Assembly: GCA_051295955.1 (NCBI GenBank)
Contig: JBPDWA010000004.1
Span: forward strand, 248,001-312,000
DNA from: Enterococcus faecalis_A
GTDB lineage: Bacteria; Bacillota; Bacilli; Lactobacillales; Enterococcaceae
DNA: 64,000 nucleotides
Reading direction: 5' to 3'
Shown: positions 55,101-63,362 of the stretch, piece after piece
Layout: every line of letters begins with the position of its first letter
How positions within the stretch are numbered: position 1 is the stretch's first letter
Made by a program: the position numbers and the translations under genes
The notes under the pieces: generated by a model
The model's input: the letters and a program-made list of their open reading frames with translations, nothing else
Databases searched by the model: none
What the model was told of the DNA's origin: nothing

Positions 55101-56488
55101 ATCCGGTATGTTCCAGCTTGCTCTTCAGCTTCACTGGCCAGCAAGTCTTTCCATATTTCTTTTTCTAAAACGGGAAAATTCAACTGATCCAACTTGTTAC
55201 GAGTTTGTTCCGTAATTGGAATTCCCCAAAAATCAAAATACGGTGTTAGATCCTGCTTTACTAATTTAGAGGTTAACAAAACAAACATCTGTTGTTTATC
55301 AGTATTGGATTTAGGTAATTGGTCTGTTGGTAACGTACGATACATTCGATTAAGTACTGGATAAAAATCTGTCCCAAAAGCTCGTTCTAACCCAATATAC
55401 ATGCCTAACACACCAAAATGGTAATTACTGGGATTGGCACTGATTTCTTTTTCAATCGACCAAGTAGGATCTTTCGCTTTATTATCAAAATAGCGCTTCA
55501 CTGGCCGCCGATACGCATTAATAGCATTTTTGCTTTCGACCGCATCAAAAGGACTATGCAGACCAGCCATATGAGATTGTACGTAATTTGAATAAATATT
55601 AACAGTCACTTCCACCATATTGTCCCACGTATAATAGGGATTTTGGTAGGAATGGCCGATTTCATGAAAAAGCCCCCAAGAGGTTTGTCCCGGTTTACTA
55701 TTAAAAACAGTTCGATCACTGGTAGATTTACTGTGAATTCCTAGATAATAATTGGTACAGTATAGCGCGCCTGCTCCAGTCGTAGGGTTAGCGATATGTA
55801 GTCGCTGTTTGGCTTTATGCTTAGAATAAAGACCATCAAAATCTAGATCCGCCACTTGATTTTCCAATTCCACTGTTTCTTTTGCGTAAGTGAGAAAATT
55901 TTCAACTTGGTTTTCTTTTAGGAAAATATCTTTGGCACGATCAATTCGAATCGTCGCAATAACATGCTCATTCACCAATTCCATAAAAGGCACATCAACT
56001 GCATTTTCAAGGTCTGCTCTAAATAAAGCGGCATCACTTGTTCCTTGAATATAAAAAGGCACTTTTTTGCCGCCACTTAAAGAAACATGCAGCGTTTGGG
56101 AATCAGAAAGATTATTGATATACACCATCCCACCGGTTTGAGTATTCGTCATCCGATTTTCTCCTTGAACAAGTTTCAAGGTTCCACCAGCAAAATTCAA
56201 TTTCCCATTGGTAATATTCGCTACATTGTCATATTCACCCCACTGACCAACTTTTACTTCAGCATTTTCAGGTACTTCTGTTACATTAATAATTAGTTCC
56301 TCGCCTTTCGGTAAAAACAACCCCGTTGCTTCAAGAGATGAATGATGATTACTACGTTGCTCAATTGATGTGCGCGTTCCTGGATTTCCTCGTGGAATAA
56401 CCGTCAAATTGTTGATCCCAGTCGCCTGGGCTTGCATACTTGGCAGCCAACACAGACAAAAAAGAACCAAGAAGAATAATTTTTTCAT
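52121..56488 (-). CDS. Secreted M60 (enhancin-type) metalloprotease with six MucBP repeats
   Basis: 1455 residues from ATG 56488 with GAAGGGATG upstream. Signal peptide MKKLFFLVLFCLCWLPSMQAQA. The M60 zinc protease core is at about residues 50-430, with HEIGHSYQ near 275-282 and a downstream glutamate (MVEVTVN) as third ligand. Two middle domains follow, each with a repeat of the type GFGTFLIYDPINQKLNAQG / GFYMILDYDRVTKQLVAKG. Six MucBP repeats (about 920-1330, for example GQVQVSYVDEQGQQLAES) end in a Ser/Thr/Lys-rich linker and a membrane anchor with KSRLK tail. The sorting motif reads VSQTG rather than LPxTG. Inferred role: host mucin or glycoprotein binding and cleavage at the cell surface. 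Confidence 0.88.
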   Translation of the reverse strand: MKKLFFLVLFCLCWLPSMQAQATGINNLTVIPRGNPGTRTSIEQRSNHHSSLEATGLFLPKGEELIINVTEVPENAEVKVGQWGEYDNVANITNGKLNFAGGTLKLVQGENRMTNTQTGGMVYINNLSDSQTLHVSLSGGKKVPFYIQGTSDAALFRADLENAVDVPFMELVNEHVIATIRIDRAKDIFLKENQVENFLTYAKETVELENQVADLDFDGLYSKHKAKQRLHIANPTTGAGALYCTNYYLGIHSKSTSDRTVFNSKPGQTSWGLFHEIGHSYQNPYYTWDNMVEVTVNIYSNYVQSHMAGLHSPFDAVESKNAINAYRRPVKRYFDNKAKDPTWSIEKEISANPSNYHFGVLGMYIGLERAFGTDFYPVLNRMYRTLPTDQLPKSNTDKQQMFVLLTSKLVKQDLTPYFDFWGIPITEQTRNKLDQLNFPVLEKEIWKDLLASEAEEQAGTYRISDQVQPVKSYPRATQKNQIQELKVQELNRLNVRDYFTDYHSEPVPSDVTDVVIENDSFWNLSTQTITAFIYNQLGVGEKIDFRMKVVPQDTYVMSGQRGFYMILDYDRVTKQLVAKGRNVKILENLPNNTYPIITIYDKNAVKKKEVSGLGSTYGTTIAHQLDKEQLAVGDIVEIYHKEASKRSMRYLNGSKISTTQDTYYYEITENGWIPTDLKPSLSLEDQTYQIGQVPLVQDFLKASHNFFGNDLLNFTWGTKQPKTMSQGISLSNYLQQQISVKAVASNNLSNETTATLNYQLNNAINITRHGGFGTFLIYDPINQKLNAQGADPYTLNGGNTDTRTPLVSIEVLDPLAMNKYPVIQAFNNTKASDLTNCVNQANLQLAVGDVIKITHARQNQAGLGLDEDTKKYVTKAMTAFIDHQKIDQFSGKSQYYLVTATGLELYQDPQELVGRVTIQYVNENGQPLQADLQLTGELGVPYTLSVPTFDKYDLKEAPAELTGNFSFTPHSYTFVYERRTGGQVQVSYVDEQGQQLAESEILSGKLDNTYQAAPQDIVGYQLKTRPDNQTGIFTDEAQSVVFVYEPVTGGAVTIKYQDEAGNELAADRMISGMFSEAFDIHPSAIDGWVVKNQPPNAVGVFTLEPQLIVFIYEKAQGAAVFVQYLNSQRELLVPAEQLSGKIGATYQTKPKTIAGWRLIESPINANGAFTSEIQYVNYLYEQKVQGSIQIHYQDLNGRALLPTETQSGELGTTYQVSPKTIKDYALKATVGDGNGTYTATSKTIVFRYESSLVHSLVVKYIDAATQNVLASVTLSGKSGATYTAPIKEIVGYTLDTAAMKQELSSLTGIFDGKQPAEIHIPYQKNVPLTNESAVTAKVASFSVKNTVANSELQTQLTKSSQETHLKSSETAIEQAEAAPLTDSRPSVSQKTKAQTEESKTQAKADKEKTTLAKLTKSKQTKVSQTGASYNWSWILIGALLILVFSGFGLYKSRLK

Positions 56489-56686
56489 TAAAAGCATCCC
56501 TTCAATTAAATTGTTCAGAACAAATTGCTGCTTATAAGCCAGCTTCTCACGATCTATTTAGTCATAAGCTCCCCTTACTTAGCATTCTTGGCTAAATATT
56601 TTCTCCTAGCTTAAAAAGCTCTCAATTAGTCGATAATTCCCCCCTAATCAATCTAACCATTTGTTCATTTTATTTTCATCTTTATC

Positions 56687-56715
56687 ATTTTACTTTAATT
56701 AAACTGTTTATGCAA
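56687..56715 (-). promoter_or_regulatory. Sigma-A promoter of the M60 protease gene
   Basis: Minus strand TTGCAT, 17-bp spacer, TAAAAT. It implies an unusually long 5' untranslated region of about 190 bases before the ATG. Confidence 0.65.
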
Positions 56716-57207
56716 TAATAATAGGAATTAAATTGAAAGAAAAATAACACTCAGTAAAATCGGCTCTTTCTTGACTAAGCATGTCCAAAAGTAGCGTAAT
56801 TTCGCAGACCATACAAGAAACAATTTCAGTAAATATTCCTTTTCGATAGTAAAGGTTCTGGCTTTAACCTTGTTTTCTGAGGTTTTGTACAAGACCAAGA
56901 TAGCTTGGCCAGCCAGCTATCGACTCGTTGGTATTTTCAAAAATCTCAACAAAAAAAAGCTTCTATGATAAAAATAATTTGAACCAAAGCACAGCTTCAC
57001 TAAAGGTTAGGTCTCTCTTATTGATGAATTTAAGAAATATTAACTATCACACGGAAGAATACGAACTAACGAGCTACTGAAGTTAATAGTAGAGGTTTAA
57101 AGTATAGTAGCGAAACAAAAATCTGAAATGTTAAAGATTGCTGGTTTTCTCGTGGGTAAGCTTATTAATTTTTATATGATTTTCTTTTATAGCAAATTAA
57201 GCTATGC
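56716..57207. other. Intergenic DNA, no gene recognised
   Basis: About 490 AT-rich bases between the divergent protease and acetyltransferase promoters. An inverted repeat GATAGCT / AGCTATC occurs near 56895-56925; otherwise no coding or RNA signal was identified. It may be decayed accessory DNA. Confidence 0.45.
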
Positions 57208-57213
57208 TATACT
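57205..57213 (+). promoter_or_regulatory. Extended -10 promoter of the GNAT gene
   Basis: TGCTATACT (-10 at 57208-57213) about 50 bases upstream of the start codon; the -35 is weak. Confidence 0.5.
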
Positions 57214-57263
57214 TTAGACATCGGAAAATATCTTTTTGAGTTGGAGATCAGGAGAATAAATAG

Positions 57264-57707
57264 ATGAAAATTATAGAAGCAAAAAACAGAACAGAATCAT
57301 TGATAGAGCAACTACTACCTATATGGGAAAGTTCCGTAAAAGCAACCCATCTTTTTCTGTCTGAAAAGGAAATCGAAGAGATTAAAAAATATGTACCGCA
57401 AGCCCTAAAAGATATACCCTATTTAATTGTTATAGAAAATGAACATAAAATCCCGGTAGGGTTTACAGGAATTGTGGGTCAGCACTTAGAAATGCTATTC
57501 ATTTCTCATGAAGAACGAGGAAAAGGATACGGGAAAAAGTTACTTAAATATGGCATAGAAAAGTATTCCGTTAATGACTTGGCAGTTAACGAGCAAAATC
57601 CTCTTGCCAAGGGCTTTTATGAGTACATGGGATTCGAAGTTTATAAAAGAACCGATTACGACGAACAAGGTAATCCTTACCCGCTTCTATATATGAAATT
57701 AAATTGA
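57264..57707 (+). CDS. GNAT family N-acetyltransferase
   Basis: 147 residues. The acetyl-CoA pyrophosphate loop is HEERGKGYGKKLLKYGI. A later NEQNPLAKGFYEYMGFEVYKR is typical of small YjaB/YjdJ-like GNAT proteins. The early segment ESSVKATHLFLSEKEIEEI also fits that subgroup. Acceptor substrate unknown. AGGAG lies before ATG 57264. Monocistronic, convergent with the ABC transporter genes. Confidence 0.88.
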   Translation: MKIIEAKNRTESLIEQLLPIWESSVKATHLFLSEKEIEEIKKYVPQALKDIPYLIVIENEHKIPVGFTGIVGQHLEMLFISHEERGKGYGKKLLKYGIEKYSVNDLAVNEQNPLAKGFYEYMGFEVYKRTDYDEQGNPYPLLYMKLN

Positions 57708-57775
57708 TAGTTTTCAGTCTAACAAATATGTTACTATAAAAAACATAGCAAAACAGATAAAGCGCTCCAAGAAAA

Positions 57776-57814
57776 TAAAAAGCGTACAACCATTTGAGGC
57801 TGTACGTTTTTTTA
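57776..57814. terminator. Bidirectional terminator between GNAT and ABC permease genes
   Basis: Stem AACGTACA-type: AAGCGTACA / TGTACGTT with a 12-base loop, followed by seven T on plus and by a T-rich run on minus. Confidence 0.8.
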
Positions 57815-57837
57815 ACTGAAAGATTTAACAGTTTTTT

Positions 57838-58608
57838 TTAGCTTCTCAAGCCTCGCCCTTTATTGATCAAGTACCAGCAAATTGCATACAGGACTAAAAT
57901 AAATAAAATCAATATAGAAAGTGAGACAGTTACCGAAACATCTTCCGTTCCCAAAAAGCCATAGCGAAAACCCGAAATCATATAAACGATTGGATTAATT
58001 TTAGAAACGGCTTGCCAAATTGGCGGCAACATAGAAATAGAATAAAATACTCCGCCCAAATACGTCAACGGTTGTAGCACAAAAGTAGGTACGATGGAAA
58101 CATCGTCATAAGACTGAGCGAAGATACCGTTGATTAAACCAGCCAGTGAAAACAAAATGGCTGTCATTAATAAAGTGATAATCACCATCAACCAAGAATA
58201 GACATGCAAAGGAACAAAAAATAATGAGATCATCGTAACCAGTGCTCCCACTAGGATGCTCCGACCGACACCACCGATTACAAATCCCCAGATAATCACA
58301 TGAGTTGGTACAGGTGCAACCAAAAGTTCTTCAATATTCTTTTGAAATTTCTGTGAGAAAAAAGAGGAAGATACGTTGGAATATGAACTTGTAATCGCCG
58401 ACATCATAATCAAACCGGGAACGATAAACTCCATATAAGAAAAACCGCCCATTTGACCGATACGACCACCGATCATTTTGCCGAAAATAACAAAATATAA
58501 AGAAGTTGTAATAACCGGTGGTACTAAGGTTTGCACCCAAATCCGCAGGTAGCGATTGGTTTCTTTAATTGATAAACTTTTTAATGCAGTAAAATAAAGA
58601 TTAAACAT
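57838..58608 (-). CDS. ABC-2 type transporter permease
   Basis: 256 residues with six membrane segments (MEFIVPGLIMMSAITSSYSN; PTHVIIWGFVIGGVGRSILV; VLQPLTYLGGVFYSISMLPP), the ABC-2 arrangement of drug or polysaccharide exporters of the NodJ/DrrB group. Starts 12 bases after the ATPase gene, and the two form the exporter. Substrate cannot be inferred. Confidence 0.92.
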   Translation of the reverse strand: MFNLYFTALKSLSIKETNRYLRIWVQTLVPPVITTSLYFVIFGKMIGGRIGQMGGFSYMEFIVPGLIMMSAITSSYSNVSSSFFSQKFQKNIEELLVAPVPTHVIIWGFVIGGVGRSILVGALVTMISLFFVPLHVYSWLMVIITLLMTAILFSLAGLINGIFAQSYDDVSIVPTFVLQPLTYLGGVFYSISMLPPIWQAVSKINPIVYMISGFRYGFLGTEDVSVTVSLSILILFILVLYAICWYLINKGRGLRS

Positions 58609-58620
58609 TTTCAGCCTCCA

Positions 58621-59535
58621 CTAATTGTTTTCTTCGGTAATCTTTAAGAATAATTCTTCCAGCCGGTTCGACTTGTTCCTCATAGAAAGAACCTGAATTC
58701 CTTGAGCGGACAACTGTTCAAAAATACCGTTGACCCCTTGATTACGCTCAACTTCTACCGCCAGTGTCAAATCATCCTCCATTAGACTTTGATAACCAGT
58801 CAACACTGGTTTTTCGGCAATCGGTGCTAAATCAAAAATAAACGTTTCAAATTGTAACTTGGAAAGCAATGCCTTCATGCTGGTATTTTCAATTAAGGTG
58901 CCGGCTTGAATGATTCCAATATTGCGGCAAAGCATTTCTGCTTCCTCCAAATAATGAGTGGTCAAAATAATAGTGGTTCCTGCTTCATTTAATTCTTTTA
59001 AAAAGGTCCACATCTCTCTTCGCAATTCAATGTCAACGCCTGCGGTTGGTTCATCTAAAATTAGTAAACGGGGCTCGTGCATAAGCGCACGGGCAATCAT
59101 TAGGCGACGCTTCATTCCCCCAGAAAGCATCCGCGCACGTTCGTCTCGTTTTTCCCATAAATTTAATTGTTTCAAATATTTTTCACTGCGGCTGAGGGCT
59201 TCTTTGCGAGAAACACCATAGTAGCCGGCTTGATTTACCACAATTTGTTGTACCGTCTCAAAAGGATTAAAATTGAATTCCTGCGGAACAAGACCGATTT
59301 GCTGTTTGGCTTTAACTAGGTCTTTATCAAGATCATAGCCAAATGTTTTTACCTTCCCTGACGTTTTATTAACCAAGGAAGTGATGATACCAATCGTGGT
59401 GGACTTTCCAGCGCCATTAGGACCTAACAACGCATAAAAATCACCTTCTTCAACGGTTAAATTAATCCCTCGCAATGCTTCAACGCCTGAAGCATAGACT
59501 TTTTTTAAATCTTTGATCTCAAGTGCATATGTCAT
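58621..59535 (-). CDS. ABC transporter ATP-binding protein
   Basis: 304 residues from ATG 59535 (MTYALEIKDLKKVY), with AGGAAGGGA upstream. Walker A GPNGAGKST, signature LSGGMKRRL, Walker B LLILDEPTAGVD and the switch His in TTHYLEEAEM are intact. The C-terminal 80 residues resemble the extra domain of DrrA/CcmA-like export ATPases. Works with the downstream ABC-2 permease. Confidence 0.94.
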   Translation of the reverse strand: MTYALEIKDLKKVYASGVEALRGINLTVEEGDFYALLGPNGAGKSTTIGIITSLVNKTSGKVKTFGYDLDKDLVKAKQQIGLVPQEFNFNPFETVQQIVVNQAGYYGVSRKEALSRSEKYLKQLNLWEKRDERARMLSGGMKRRLMIARALMHEPRLLILDEPTAGVDIELRREMWTFLKELNEAGTTIILTTHYLEEAEMLCRNIGIIQAGTLIENTSMKALLSKLQFETFIFDLAPIAEKPVLTGYQSLMEDDLTLAVEVERNQGVNGIFEQLSAQGIQVLSMRNKSNRLEELFLKITEENN

Positions 59536-59817
59536 GAATAATGATTCCCTTCCTATTCTAAGCATGATTACTTATTGTACCACTTTTTTTAGCATTTGAA
59601 AAAAGCGTAAACCATTTGGCATTACACTTCTTTTATGATACATCTTATCCATTTAATAGTTGACTGAATCGCCTATAAAAGTAAATAAAACCAAGGGCTC
59701 TATAAAAATCATACCATCAAAAAAAGAGCGAACAGACCTTAATCGGCTTGTTGTGAAATGCTTAGGATAAACCTAGTTATGTGGCAATTTTTAGAAAGAG
59801 CTTGCTTTAGACAGTAA

Positions 59818-60117
59818 TTAGAGCTGATTTAATTGAGCTGCTACAGATTGAACTACTTTTTGAGCTTGTTCTGCCCATTGGCTTTTAGCCGCTATTTCAA
59901 GCTGTTGCTGGTAAAGAGTGCTTGCTTTTTTTAAGGCATCAGCCGACTGCTGTTTCATTTCTTTAACTACTAGTTGACGGGTTTGAGATACCGCATAACA
60001 AGGATGGGCAACTAAAGATCGGATCAACTGTTTTTCAAGACTTTTCTGCAACTTGGCCAATTCAGCTTTTACATCGGCTATTGTCTCATTAAGATCTTCC
60101 AATAAATTATTTAACAT
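59818..60117 (-). CDS. Small helical protein, possible T7SS toxin partner 2
   Basis: 99 residues, predicted almost wholly alpha-helical and coiled-coil-like (LEDLNETIADVKAELAKLQ; ALKKASTLYQQQLEIAAKSQ). GAGGCGGTG precedes ATG 60117, which overlaps the upstream small gene by 11 bases. Size, helicity and position after a lipase/LXG-like gene suggest the paired small helical partners (Lap/TlaA type) that accompany type VII secretion toxins. No family confirmed by eye. Confidence 0.6.
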   Translation of the reverse strand: MLNNLLEDLNETIADVKAELAKLQKSLEKQLIRSLVAHPCYAVSQTRQLVVKEMKQQSADALKKASTLYQQQLEIAAKSQWAEQAQKVVQSVAAQLNQL

Positions 60118-60460
60118 CTATTTCACCGCCTCTTTGATTTGTTTCATATTGTCTGATTTGCTGGTTATAAAGGATTTGATTTTCATCCCGACGATCTTCT
60201 ATTTGCCTTTTTACTTTGTTGATAGTTTGAGTCATTTCATCTGATAGCTGATCCAAAAGATAATAGACATAGGACTGCTGGTTCGACTCCTCGTCATAGT
60301 GACCTGCAACCTGCCGTAACTTTTCCGGAATGCGCTCCAAGTACTTATAAAAATTTCGTTGTTCGTCACTCAATTCTCCTAAATAGGCCTCCAGCTGCTG
60401 CCAATTTTTCAAAGAATCTGATTCTGCTTGATTTAACTTGTCGCTTGTTCTTTTGTTCAT
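60107..60460 (-). CDS. Small helical protein, possible T7SS toxin partner 1 (DUF3958-like?)
   Basis: 117 residues, highly charged and helical (LNQAESDSLKNWQQLEAYL; LLDQLSDEMTQTINKVKRQI). AGAAGAGA precedes ATG 60460, which lies 9 bases after the remnant toxin gene stop. It resembles DUF3958-type partners of LXG or reverse-LXG toxins in general character only. Intact, unlike the toxin gene upstream. Confidence 0.6.
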   Translation of the reverse strand: MNKRTSDKLNQAESDSLKNWQQLEAYLGELSDEQRNFYKYLERIPEKLRQVAGHYDEESNQQSYVYYLLDQLSDEMTQTINKVKRQIEDRRDENQILYNQQIRQYETNQRGGEIDVK

Positions 60461-60469
60461 TTTTCTCTT

Positions 60470-61717
60470 CTAGAAGACATAATTACCCAATTCTTGATCA
60501 GTTGCCACTTGCTTATCAATGGCTGCTTGGATTTTACTAAGTGCCTCCTCAAATTCCGCTGTTACGCTCTTTAGTTTTGCTAGCGATTCTTCATATGTAG
60601 TCACCGGTTCATTGACGATGATTGTTGGGTCACATCTGCTTCGGCTAACACGCTCAGTTCTTTAATTTCAGTTAAATGTTCTCCCCCAAAACTGTGCATC
60701 TCCTTGAGCTGTTTTCCATAACACTTCTGCTTGTGCTATTGCTTTAGTCAAGCAGCTGATTAACGCTGCACTCTCCGCAGCCAACGTCTCCTGATAGCCC
60801 AGAGTAATTGCTTTGGCTTGACTGGCATCCAAAAATATTACTTGTGCCGCAGAAAGGCTACCGCCCCCTTGAATTATAAATCGTTCCTTTAACGAAGCTA
60901 ACCCAGAAAGCTGCTGCTGCGTTTGATACGTTATTAAAGACGTTTGCCTTTTGAATCCGGTAAAACATTGCCAAAGGCATCAAATTGATAACCACCCCAC
61001 ATATGCTGTTCCTCAGTTGTTGAAAGAAGCTACCAGTCGACGTTTTTTGAGAAAGCACTGGTAGTAAACGTCCAACCGTTGCTTGATCTTCGCCATAGCC
61101 AATAGCAATTAAATCTTTGTCATCTACAAAATTATTAAGCCGATCAGAAGCGTTTAAGCGTGCCACGGTTGCTTGTTGACTCGACGATAAAAGGCCATAA
61201 ATATTCGGTCCTTGAAAAAATAACCACCGCAAATACGGTCACTATCTGACTCTGACAGGTCTGCAATCGCATATTGAGCATTCATAGAACCTAGGGAATG
61301 CCCGTACAGATAGACTTCTACGCGAGGGTAAGTCCCTAAGGCTGCTTTTAAGCGTTATTGCTGCGGTCTTTAACTGAGTGGTGGGCTTACCTGGTTGATT
61401 TAACAAAATTTGTCGTTCCAGCTCCAAATCGTTGGCCACCCAATCCATTATGACATCAGTCGGTTGTTCCAATACCTTATCCACGCCAGTAGACCCACGA
61501 TAAAGGACAGTTACTTCTTTCACTGCCGCTCTTTCTTTTTAAGCAGCAGTTGGTGGGACATACTGGTCAGTAATGACAAAAGACTGTTCACCAGAAGCTT
61601 TATTGATGACTTAAGAAACATAACCGATAGTTTTGTCCTTATTTTTAGTTTTTATTTCTTGTCTAACTTCTAAATTACTATATTCTAATTCCGAAATTTC
61701 CTTTCATTCTTTGTCAT
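60470..61717 (-). pseudogene. Type VII secretion lipase toxin (TslA-like), multiply broken
   Basis: Pieces of one long gene lie in order on the minus strand. An N-terminal part has KEVTVLYRGSTGVDKVLEQ with two in-frame stops just before it. Next comes a lipase elbow in another frame, YLYGHSLGSMNAQYAIADL (GxSxG), then FFQGPNIYGLL to DKDLIAIGYGED in a third frame. A helical C-terminal region (AAQVIFLDASQAKAITLG; FGGEHLTEIKELSVLAEA; TTYEESLAKLKSVTAEFEE) is split by at least two more shifts. A lipase first and an LXG-like helical domain last is the reverse arrangement described for TslA of Staphylococcus aureus. At least six lesions are visible, so the gene is dead. Confidence 0.8.
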
Positions 61718-61725
61718 TGTAATAA

Positions 61726-62139
61726 TTACTCATTGATTACCTGCTCTTTTAAAAGTTTACTAAGCTTAGGAGAAAGAGCACTTCCTCCTCCTTCGATTTT
61801 TGAATCCCCATACTTGTTCAAAGAATCATTAATATACAGTGCTTTATCTCCATTCAAATACAGCTTAATCATAATCTCTCCCATCGGATTATGGTAAATG
61901 CTATCGTAATCGATTTCGTAAGTTTTGATAACACCCTCCTCCGTCAGGGCTTTAGGATCTAAGTTTTTTTAATCCCGCTTCAAAAACCGTTCGGGCTGCT
62001 TCGCTTTTACAATGGCCATCATTTCTTTCTGAAAATCTACTGCCTTTTTTTTCTTGAACCATCCACATGTCCTCCCTATCCCTAAACAGAAAAGTAAAAC
62101 GGCTATAACGCTACTAATGCTTCTGTTCTTATTACGCAT
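61726..62139 (-). pseudogene. DUF1310 family (lipo)protein remnant
   Basis: ATG 62139 opens a signal-like segment (SISSVIAVLLFCLGIG). After a shift the mature part appears as VQEKKAVDFQKEMMAIVKAKQ, then after another shift as NLDPKALTEEGVIKTYEIDY, IYHNPMGEIMIKLYLNG and the C-terminus LSPKLSKLLKEQVINE. This matches DUF1310, a family of small exported proteins in Lactobacillales. In front of a TslA-like toxin it could have been an immunity protein; that role is inference. At least two frameshifts. Confidence 0.8.
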
Positions 62140-63362
62140 TCTACCACCGCCTATCTCTTCGATAATTCTAGCCTACCACACCAACTCCTACTATTTAAAT
62201 ATAAGTAATTTTATTCAAATATGATAAAAATCAGCTAAAAGATTTGGCTTCTTTGCCAGGTATTCATAGTAACTGCTGATAATAGCTTCAATCAATCGGT
62301 TAAAAATTTAAACACCTAAGATTCTATAAATAAATAATAATTTCAACATTTTGCTAGTGGCAATAAAAAAAATAATTATTTCTTTTAAAATTTTCATTTT
62401 ACTTATAGACACGCTCTAATCTTTGTTCTTACACAGAAGGAAAACGCTCGTTCTTCTTTTATTATGGAAGGTCTTTTGAGCTAGTGCTATCAACGATGAC
62501 ACCAGTTTGAATTCAGTCAATTCAAATTTTTTCAGGCTGGCTACCATTTGGTGGATTCCATCAGTAAACGAATTTACTCTATTTCAAAACAAATCCTAGT
62601 TAAATATTTCTTACTAAAAAAGCAAAAAGATAGCTTAGATTCCTGCTGCCTACCAACACTAGTCTTTCCAGCAAATATCTTAATACAGCCCATTCCGCCA
62701 AGTCGGCTGAAGGCAGGCAACCGGGTACCGTTATTTTCCCTTTCGATTTTTTGACTTTCTTCAGCTCTGCTTAAGGGCTGGTTCTTTAATTGACTGTCGG
62801 AGCTAATGCCAAATGGCTAGCTTTCTCTTAATTTTTTATTTCACTTTAAGCAACGCAACAGCCTTCTGACTAGTTTTGCTACGGCTCAAGCACTATTTCA
62901 TTTATAATTATCCACTGACCCTGAATATTTACAAAAATCTAAGCTCTCCCAATTAACTAATAGTTATTTACGACTTTGTTAGCTAAGTCAAAATTGAAGG
63001 ACAACAAGGGTGAATGAGTCTCCTTAGCTAACTGATTCAGCATAAAATAAAAAAACATCACCTATTTTTGAGTGATGTTTTTTCATTGGATTATAACTTT
63101 TGACTGGCTTAAAATTCTATTTGGTAGAGTTAACAGTTTTTTTCAACGACTAGCATGTTCATTTAGTCGTTCTTTTTTTACTGTAAATCATCATTTTAAG
63201 CCCTTTACTCATCTTGGTACAACCTCAACCGCTATCAAAAATCCGTAACCTGCTACTAAGCTTTCCTCACTGTATCCTTACTCAATACGTGTATCAATTA
63301 TAATCATCCTTTCACTAGCTCTACAATACAATTTCTTGCATACCTCACTGACCAAACCATGG
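62140..63362. other. 1.2 kb without a recognisable gene
   Basis: AT-rich DNA rich in stops in all frames. The longest plus frame (62548-62754) lacks a ribosome site and any family resemblance. A bidirectional hairpin lies at 63048-63084. The region probably consists of decayed accessory DNA adjoining the broken toxin cluster; no inverted terminal repeats or transposase motifs were recognised. Confidence 0.55.
63048..63084. terminator. Hairpin with A/T runs (bidirectional terminator)
   Basis: ACATCAC / GTGATGT flanked by AAAAA on the left and TTTTTT on the right. It lies 280 bases beyond the lacD stop and may terminate it. Confidence 0.6.

Noticed and set aside
62548..62754. 68-codon plus frame in the gene-free tract
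   Set aside because: No ribosome site, no recognisable domain, and surrounded by stops; not supported as a gene.
62140..63362. Insertion-sequence remnant
   Set aside because: Looked for transposase motifs and terminal inverted repeats around the decayed region and saw none that could be supported.
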